This document shows, one piece after another, positions 1-5,122 of a stretch of DNA of 6,115 bases; positions within the stretch are counted from its first letter, which is position 1, and each line of letters begins with the position of its first letter. Both the position numbers and the translations under genes were made by a program. The stretch is from the NCBI GenBank assembly GCA_030670005.1, contig DAOVCL010000123.1, forward strand, positions 1 through 6,115. The letters run 5' to 3'. The notes beneath the pieces were generated by a model. The model searched no databases and had not been told where the DNA came from. It saw nothing but the letters and a program-made list of their open reading frames with translations. Source of the DNA: Candidatus Zixiibacteriota bacterium (GTDB taxonomy: Bacteria > SM23-81 > DAOVCL01).

Positions 1-3000
1 CAGAGCTTCAAAGTGGACGCATTGGTAATCAACCGAGGCCAGGCTGGAGTGGCTAGCACGGGTAGTTTAACCATTGACTTGGGGAGTACGGGTTGCACCC
101 TTATCTCTGATACCACAACTCAACCTTTCCTTATAGGGGATACCGTTAGTTGGACGCTTTCCGCCCCTGATAGCTCCGTCCCTGCCAATAACCTCATAAT
201 AAGGATGAGTTCCATTCCCAAAGATGAAAACACGGACGAACCCGCTTTGGTGAGCATTCAATCGGATACACTCATAATCGAGACTGAAAATCGGGCTGAT
301 CTATCGATCTCAGCCCAGATTACCGCTCCCCCTGGGGCAGTTGACGATACACTATCTACCGAGCAGCAGTTTATTATCACAGCCCGGGTGGCCAACAAGG
401 GAACTGCTGAGGTAACCGGCTCCGGTGAGCTAACCTTAGATCTGAGAGATTTGGGCTTTTGGACTGAAGATTCGACCAGGACCTTTCTCCTTAATGATTT
501 TCCCACCTGTTCGGTGACCTGGGAAGTCACCGCCCCTGAAACGCCCGTCTCCCCCTCCTACATTCTATTGAAACTGTCAACAGTACCTTTGGATATCAAC
601 TCAGGTGACTCAGCGTTTGTCAGCGGGGAAAAGGATAGTTTAGAAGTTATCACTGTCCCCAAGGCAGACCTCAGGTTTAGCGCCTCCATAACCAGTCCAC
701 CCGAGGCGCAAGATGGAATAGTCTCCACCGGACAGGAGTTTACGATAGAAGCTTTAGTGGAAAATATGGGAGAGGCCCGGGTTTGCGGCTCCAGTTGGCT
801 TTCCGTAGATTTTGGCCAGACGGGATGCACCACGGATTCGCTGATTAAACCCTTTACCATCAATCAGCCAGTTATCTGGAAGATTAGAACACCTGATAGC
901 CCCAGAGCCAAATCAACCATAACTGTGGAGATCGACAGCTTTCCCTTAGACGAAAACACAAATCAATTCTCCTACTCCTCCCAACCAACGGATAGCATTG
1001 AGGTGGAGACAATTGGAGGTGCCTCATTAATTATTGAAAGCCTTTTGGCTCAGCCCTCAGTGGTATCACAGGGACAGGAGGGTGTTTACTTAGAGGTGGA
1101 GGTAAAGAATGAGGGAGGGGCGGAGGTTATTTTAGACAGCCTGAAGCTGGTCATTCAGGAGGGATCTGGCATCCAGGACAGCCTCATCAGCCAGCTTCCC
1201 GATACGATCGGGGGCGGCGGTTATCCCAAACTATACCAGTTTGGATTGAAGATAGGTGCCAATGCCCCTCCCGGCTGGGTGATGGTTTATAGTCAGGCCT
1301 GGGGGAGAGATATGAACAGCGGTGGAACCCTGTCGGATTCCACCGCCCAGAGGCCGGACAGCCTCTTAGTGCAGACCCTGGCGTCACTGGAATACCTTTC
1401 CATTGATCCAGATACCGTCTCCAGAGGGCAGGAAAGGAGTTTCTCCCTGATGCTGAGGAATGAAGGCCAGGCGGGTATAGAACTTGACCCTCAGGCTACA
1501 ACCTTCTCCTTTTCAGGATTCTCGACCTCTCTGGATAGCTCCGGCGGAACAATCATCCCAGGGAGCAGGGAGACCATTTTGACCTTTCTCCCTCAAGTTA
1601 TTGACACAATTGGGGTTATTGATCTCAGCCTCAAGCTTATAGGCAGCCAAAATACTGCCAACTTCTCCCAGGAGATCCCCCTTCCTGGGGCCCTTCTGGT
1701 GCAAACCCCAGCCTCCATCTCCTTTGCTGCCGGCCAGGATACAGTGATCTCCAGCGGAAAGCCGGGGGTCTTTAAGATATGGGTAGATAATTCCGGAGAG
1801 GCAGCTCTCAAATTGGAGAAGGCCAGGTCAAAATTTGTCATATTTGATCAAGAGGGGGACAGCCTGGTGGCCCATCTCACCACCGATCCCCCGATTATCC
1901 CCGGTGAGGGTTCCTCCACCCTCAATCCCAGCGGAAGAAAGGCAATAAAGCTAAGCTGCTCTCAAGAGGGGAAGACCCAAACCCTTCTTACCTTTGAGGG
2001 TAGAGCCGCTGACTCCCTGAGATCGGGAAGCTATAAACCCATAATCTTTCTGGTAGGTAAGGAGAACGGTTATCCTGATTCCCTCTCCTTTGACTCCACC
2101 TCAACCCCTAACCTGCCTCAGGTTACCGTGCAGAGAAGGGCCCAGCTTGCCTATGGGGGAGCTCTATCCCCTCGTCGGGTATATCAAGGGGAGAGGGTGG
2201 GTTTCTCGGTAGAAGTGGAGAACAGCGGAGAGGCTAAGGTAACCCTGGACTCGACGAGGACGAGCTTCCAATTGGGCAGTTACTTCGCTCATTTAAAGTC
2301 AACTACCCATATCCCTGGTGGAGGTTCGGCATTGCTCTCCTTTCAGGAGGAGTGGGTTGACCTTTCTCCATCCCAGTATACAGATCTCAGGCTTACCCTC
2401 TTGGGTTGGGAGAACGGGATGGGGTTTGGGGATACGGTCTCCATTTCAGATACGGTTTGGGTGAGAACTGAGGCAGCAATCTCCTATCTTGTGGGTTCGG
2501 TAAAGCCAAGGGTGGTCAGCCCTGGTGAGGAAGTGACTTTCTCCCTCAGGGTAAGGAATAATGGAAGTTCGTTTATCCAACTCAATCCAGACTCCTCCTT
2601 TATCCAGTTTGGAGGCCCCCAGGGAGAAAGGTTCATTTCAGGGCTTAACCCTGCCGCCTCCTATCTCTGGGGGGAGGGGGAGACGGAGATCTCCTTTAAG
2701 GCCGACTCCGTTCCCCAGGATATTTCACCCAAAACATACAGGCCTCAGGTGAAGCTTTCCGGACTTCAGAACAATGAGTCACCCTGGCAGAGTTCCTTCC
2801 TGGCCGATGAGATCAGGGTGGAGGCCCCATCCCTTCTGGTGACACTCCAGGATTTGGCGCCCATCTCCGTGGGTGTGGGAGAGGAGACCGAGATACTTGG
2901 CCTTATCGTGGCCAACAGGAACTTATCTGGGGGCCATCGGGTGGGAATAAGGGAGCTAAGATTCAGGTTAGATGATGGGAAGGGGAAACCTCTCTCACCA

Positions 3001-3300
3001 GCAAAGTTTCTTTCAGAAGCCTTTCTTAAAGACGGTTCCCAGGTAATCGGCCAGGGTGAACCAATAGATGATGGGGTAAGGATAGCCCTCTCTACACCAT
3101 TCCTTTTAGACCCTGGTTCCAGAGATACCCTTATTCTCAGCCTAATTATCTCCCCTGCTATTGAGGGGAAGAGCTTCAGGGTGATAGTAGATTCAACCGG
3201 CATTAAAGCCTCAGATATGGTGGAGGGGGCACCAATCGGCCAGGTCTATGTCGGCTCTGTAGAGGGTTTCCCCTTGCGGTCAAAGAAGATAGTGGCCTTG
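1..3300 (+). repeat. Nine protein-level tandem CARDB/Ig-like units
   Basis: The units are anchored on the residue before the conserved aromatic/hydrophobic position (e.g. QxF, QEF). Anchors fall at bases 1, 364, 733, 1075, 1429, 1759, 2191, 2527 and 2881, giving periods of 121, 123, 114, 118, 110, 144, 112 and 118 codons. Each unit opens with a G(Q/E)-type turn, a strand, then VxNxGxAxV. Units 1-3 are the most alike and share a linker resembling ADLxxSAxITxPPxAxD. Units 4-8 keep the core motif with diverged strands, and unit 9 (LIVANRNLSGG) is the most degenerate. The similarity is at protein level; I see no long nucleotide identity between units, so the array looks old rather than freshly duplicated. 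Confidence 0.8.
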
Positions 3301-3606
3301 AAGGCTGATCTGAGTTCCCTGGTCAGCTACCCCAACCCCTTTGACCCCCAACGGGAGGTCTCCCGTATAGTCTATTATCTACCAAAGGACTCGGATGTGG
3401 CCTTGAGGATATACACCCTCACCGGGGAGCTGGTAAGGAAGTTCAGTTGCAGAGCTGGGGAGGAAGGGGGGACAGGGAAAAAGGTGAATTCTGTAGAATG
3501 GAATGGGAGAAATGGCCGAGGGATTATGGTGAGAAATGGGGTCTACATCTGTCAGGTGGAGGCCGGGGGCCAGAGGGCCAGGACGAAGATTGCCGTGGTT
3601 AAGTGA
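1..3606 (+). CDS. Large surface protein with tandem CARDB/Ig-like repeats and C-terminal sorting domain (5' partial)
   Basis: Predicted to be an exported, cell-surface or secreted adhesin-like protein; no enzymatic motif is visible. The frame is open from the first base for 1201 codons. A GTG at 13 lies inside a repeat unit, so the true start and the signal peptide are upstream of the window. Nine units recur, each with a core like xxVxNxGxAxV (ALVINRGQAGV, ARVANKGTAEV, ALVENMGEARV, VEVENSGEAKV). This matches CARDB-like Ig-fold domains rich in beta strands, Ser, Thr and Asp. The last 95 codons (from 3319) form a YPNPFDP-type sorting / FlgD-like Ig domain ending in KIAVVK. The gene closes with three consecutive in-frame stops, TGA TAA TGA. 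GC is about 47-57% in sampled lines and Arg is mostly AGG/AGA, like the PorV-type gene downstream. The class of protein is fairly certain; binding partner and function are unknown. Confidence 0.9.
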   Translation, partial: QSFKVDALVINRGQAGVASTGSLTIDLGSTGCTLISDTTTQPFLIGDTVSWTLSAPDSSVPANNLIIRMSSIPKDENTDEPALVSIQSDTLIIETENRADLSISAQITAPPGAVDDTLSTEQQFIITARVANKGTAEVTGSGELTLDLRDLGFWTEDSTRTFLLNDFPTCSVTWEVTAPETPVSPSYILLKLSTVPLDINSGDSAFVSGEKDSLEVITVPKADLRFSASITSPPEAQDGIVSTGQEFTIEALVENMGEARVCGSSWLSVDFGQTGCTTDSLIKPFTINQPVIWKIRTPDSPRAKSTITVEIDSFPLDENTNQFSYSSQPTDSIEVETIGGASLIIESLLAQPSVVSQGQEGVYLEVEVKNEGGAEVILDSLKLVIQEGSGIQDSLISQLPDTIGGGGYPKLYQFGLKIGANAPPGWVMVYSQAWGRDMNSGGTLSDSTAQRPDSLLVQTLASLEYLSIDPDTVSRGQERSFSLMLRNEGQAGIELDPQATTFSFSGFSTSLDSSGGTIIPGSRETILTFLPQVIDTIGVIDLSLKLIGSQNTANFSQEIPLPGALLVQTPASISFAAGQDTVISSGKPGVFKIWVDNSGEAALKLEKARSKFVIFDQEGDSLVAHLTTDPPIIPGEGSSTLNPSGRKAIKLSCSQEGKTQTLLTFEGRAADSLRSGSYKPIIFLVGKENGYPDSLSFDSTSTPNLPQVTVQRRAQLAYGGALSPRRVYQGERVGFSVEVENSGEAKVTLDSTRTSFQLGSYFAHLKSTTHIPGGGSALLSFQEEWVDLSPSQYTDLRLTLLGWENGMGFGDTVSISDTVWVRTEAAISYLVGSVKPRVVSPGEEVTFSLRVRNNGSSFIQLNPDSSFIQFGGPQGERFISGLNPAASYLWGEGETEISFKADSVPQDISPKTYRPQVKLSGLQNNESPWQSSFLADEIRVEAPSLLVTLQDLAPISVGVGEETEILGLIVANRNLSGGHRVGIRELRFRLDDGKGKPLSPAKFLSEAFLKDGSQVIGQGEPIDDGVRIALSTPFLLDPGSRDTLILSLIISPAIEGKSFRVIVDSTGIKASDMVEGAPIGQVYVGSVEGFPLRSKKIVALKADLSSLVSYPNPFDPQREVSRIVYYLPKDSDVALRIYTLTGELVRKFSCRAGEEGGTGKKVNSVEWNGRNGRGIMVRNGVYICQVEAGGQRARTKIAVVK
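3319..3603 (+). other. C-terminal sorting domain (T9SS type A / FlgD Ig-like) of the large repeat protein
   Basis: The domain begins LVSYPNPFDP, continues with the usual strands (VALRIYTLTGELVRKF, then VEWNGRNGRG, then GVYICQVEAGG) and ends RTKIAVVK. This is the familiar order YPNPFNP - IYxxxGxxV - WDGxxxxG - GVYxYxL - K(I/L)xxxK. In Bacteroidetes such domains direct proteins through the type IX translocon and are removed or anchored at the surface. In candidate phyla the same fold is often annotated as a FlgD Ig-like domain. It differs from the version in the next gene by a glycine- and charge-rich loop of about ten residues before VEWNG and by Asn replacing Asp in the WDG motif. Confidence 0.8.
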
Positions 3607-3677
3607 TAATGAAGAAGTGTTGGGATAAGGTTTACCCTGTCTGAATAGCGGATAGCCCTAAAGGCTGCCTCTAAGTA

Positions 3678-3695
3678 TTAACTCTTTTAACTCTT
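3678..3695 (+). repeat. Perfect 9-bp tandem direct repeat in the intergenic gap
   Basis: TTAACTCTT occurs twice back to back. The pair is flanked by two copies of GGCTGCC at 3663-3669 and 3706-3712. It sits in the 180-base gap between the large repeat protein and the beta-helix gene. A paired operator is possible, but nothing in the sequence identifies a binding protein, and chance is not excluded at this length. Apart from these repeats and the palindrome and ribosome-binding site described separately, the gap 3607-3786 shows stop codons in every forward frame I followed and no recognisable gene. Confidence 0.45.
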
Positions 3696-3757
3696 CCATA
3701 AAGGGGGCTGCCACAAATCCCTCAGGCACTTGAGATAAGCTTGTTGAGACTTTGGCA

Positions 3758-3770
3758 GTAAACTATTTAC
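3758..3770 (+). promoter_or_regulatory. Short palindrome just upstream of the beta-helix gene
   Basis: GTAAA-CTA-TTTAC is a perfect 5-bp inverted repeat around a 3-base centre, ending 25 bases before the chosen ATG. It overlaps weak promoter-like hexamers: TTGTTG at 3741 with TATTTA at 3764 (17-base spacer), or TAAACT at 3759. The hexamer matches are poor, and the promoter consensus of this lineage is unknown. It is offered only as a possible operator or promoter position. Confidence 0.2.
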
Positions 3771-3781
3771 GAGTAAAAGAA

Positions 3782-3786
3782 GGGAG
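3782..3786 (+). promoter_or_regulatory. Ribosome-binding site deciding the beta-helix gene start
   Basis: GGGAG abuts the ATG at 3787 with no spacing, which is too close for initiation there. It lies 9 bases before the next in-frame ATG at 3796, a normal Shine-Dalgarno distance. A third ATG at 3805 would be 18 bases away, which is too far. The start at 3796 is therefore preferred. Confidence 0.6.
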
Positions 3787-3795
3787 ATGAGTAAA

Positions 3796-4992
3796 ATGAG
3801 TAGAATGAGAAGCTTAATAAAAATAGCAATTATTAGTCTGAGTATAGGCATAATATGTGCCACAGCTCAGGGGGCCTCATATATTTATGGAACTCTGGAA
3901 AAGGGGGTTAATGACCATTGGGGCGTTGGAGGCAATCTTAGTTCACCTGTTAATATTGTTGGAGATGTGACTGTTCCTTCTGGTGATACACTTTTGGTTG
4001 AACCGGGAACGGTAATTCGTTTTGCAGCTAATATGGATTATTGTCAAAGTGGATATGATACTACGAAAAGTGAAATTATAATACGTGGAACAATAATTGC
4101 GAATGGACAGGCAGGTTCAGAAATTTTATTTAGATCATCTGCTACTAATCCAGTTGAAAATGAGTGGCAATGTATTTATATGCGTTCATCTGGTTCTAAG
4201 GCAATTTTTAATTATTGTTCGTTTAAGCATGCTCGGCATGGAATTTTTATACCCTGGGATTCTTGTGTGGAGGTAAATCATTGTTCTTTTTCTGAATTAT
4301 CTGTTGGAATTAGGCAGAGACACGGTTTTGCATATGTTTCATATTCTGTATTTGGTGATACATTGATCCCCATTAGTTATTGTGTAGATGGCTTTTATGG
4401 AGGCTATTTCTTTTCGAGTTGGAACATTTTCCAAAATTATACATTTAAAGGTGTTTGTGTTTGTGACGGTGATTTTGGAGGAGGAGCAACTGGTAGTCCT
4501 GGAATGAACCAATTTCTTAGGAATCCACAATGTTGCAATGCTGATCTTGCCAATGTTAATCAGGGCGGCGAGGAAGATACTATTAAGGCTGAAAATAATT
4601 GGTGGGGTCATGATCCCCCAGAGCATATATATGGGCTCGTTGATTATGACCCTTGGTTGCACGAACCCCCTGAAGTAGGTATTCCAAATAGTTCAGTAAC
4701 TTCTTCTGTGCCTGGGGATTATCTGCTTGCCCAGAACTATCCAAATCCCTTTAACTCTGTGACAACCATTAGTTTTAAGGTTCTTACAGGTGGACATGTG
4801 CAGTTGGCTGTATACAATATCAATGGTCAACTATTGAAGACTTTGATAGATGGGAATATGGATGTAGGATTGCACACCATCTATTGGGATGGTAAAGACA
4901 GCAGTGGGAAGAGGGCTGCAAGTGGCGTTTATTTTTACGAACTGAAAGTTAATGATTTTATCCAGGCGAAGAAATTAATGCTGTTGAAGTAG
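3796..4992 (+). CDS. Secreted cysteine-rich right-handed beta-helix protein with T9SS-type sorting domain
   Basis: 398 residues from the ATG at 3796; an in-frame ATG at 3787 would add three residues but has the ribosome-binding site touching it. Residues about 1-27 form a signal peptide: basic start, hydrophobic core IKIAIISLSIGIIC, then a small-residue ATAQGA cleavage region. Residues 50-76 carry the SPVNIVGDVTVPSGDTLLVEPGTVIRF-like opening typical of extracellular parallel beta-helix proteins (pectate-lyase-like / NosD-like fold). The hallmark NNWWG lies at 267-271 and VDYDPWL at 282-288. A linker leads to a canonical sorting domain (YPNPFN at 315-320, then WDGKDSSGK and SGVYFYEL). No catalytic residues can be assigned, so it may be a carbohydrate-binding or structural surface protein rather than an enzyme. 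The mature passenger has ten cysteines, including CxC and CC pairs. The gene is AT-rich compared with both neighbours and ends in TAG TGA. Confidence 0.88.
   Translation: MSRMRSLIKIAIISLSIGIICATAQGASYIYGTLEKGVNDHWGVGGNLSSPVNIVGDVTVPSGDTLLVEPGTVIRFAANMDYCQSGYDTTKSEIIIRGTIIANGQAGSEILFRSSATNPVENEWQCIYMRSSGSKAIFNYCSFKHARHGIFIPWDSCVEVNHCSFSELSVGIRQRHGFAYVSYSVFGDTLIPISYCVDGFYGGYFFSSWNIFQNYTFKGVCVCDGDFGGGATGSPGMNQFLRNPQCCNADLANVNQGGEEDTIKAENNWWGHDPPEHIYGLVDYDPWLHEPPEVGIPNSSVTSSVPGDYLLAQNYPNPFNSVTTISFKVLTGGHVQLAVYNINGQLLKTLIDGNMDVGLHTIYWDGKDSSGKRAASGVYFYELKVNDFIQAKKLMLLK
4711..4989 (+). other. C-terminal sorting domain (T9SS type A / FlgD Ig-like) of the beta-helix protein
   Basis: The domain follows a Ser/Val/Pro linker and contains DYLLAQNYPNPFN, VQLAVYNINGQLLKTL, IYWDGKDSSGK and SGVYFYEL, and ends KKLMLLK. 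All landmarks of the type A sorting domain are present in order, and it is closer to the usual consensus than the domain ending the upstream gene. It contains no cysteine, unlike the passenger. Confidence 0.87.
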
Positions 4993-5037
4993 TGAGCTTG
5001 AGCAGCTTATCTCCGGCCTTGGTTGGCTAGCGCTTTT

Positions 5038-5063
5038 AGGCTGGACTTCCCAATGCCAAGCCT
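5038..5063 (+). terminator. Weak hairpin after the beta-helix gene, possible terminator
   Basis: AGGCTGG (5038-5044) can pair with CCAAGCCT (5056-5063) with one bulged A, around an 11-base loop. Only TTTG follows, so the T tract is short. An alternative imperfect pairing uses GGCCTTGGTTGG (5015-5026) with CCAATGCCAAGCC (5050-5062); the two are mutually exclusive. It lies about 45 bases beyond the stop codon. A real intrinsic terminator would normally be stronger, so read-through into the next gene is plausible. Confidence 0.25.
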
Positions 5064-5122
5064 TTGATGAAGGATATTTAACCTTATGTTTTAGGGCAAT
5101 ATTTGGTTGCTGATAGAGAATT

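Noticed and set aside
13..15. GTG as the start codon of the large repeat protein
   Set aside because: The frame is open to base 1, and the codons before the GTG (Gln-Ser-Phe-Lys) match the conserved opening of the later repeat units, so the gene begins upstream of the window.
2766..3203. 145-codon open frame on the minus strand
   Set aside because: It lies entirely inside the large repeat gene. The + strand frame has clear domain motifs, while this one shows no motif and an amino acid mix typical of an antisense shadow.
3721..3734. CTCA/TGAG hairpin as terminator of the large repeat gene
   Set aside because: The stem is only 4-5 bp, no T tract follows, and it is more than 100 bases past the stop.
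3856..3860. Lipoprotein lipobox at the cysteine of the beta-helix signal peptide
   Set aside because: The residues before the cysteine are Gly-Ile-Ile, without the small residue needed just before a lipobox cysteine, and a better ordinary cleavage site (AQGA) follows.
4339..4662. 107-codon minus-strand frame inside the beta-helix gene
   Set aside because: It is explained by the AT-rich composition opposite the real gene. It has no recognisable motif, and the + strand frame carries the NNWWG and beta-helix hallmarks.
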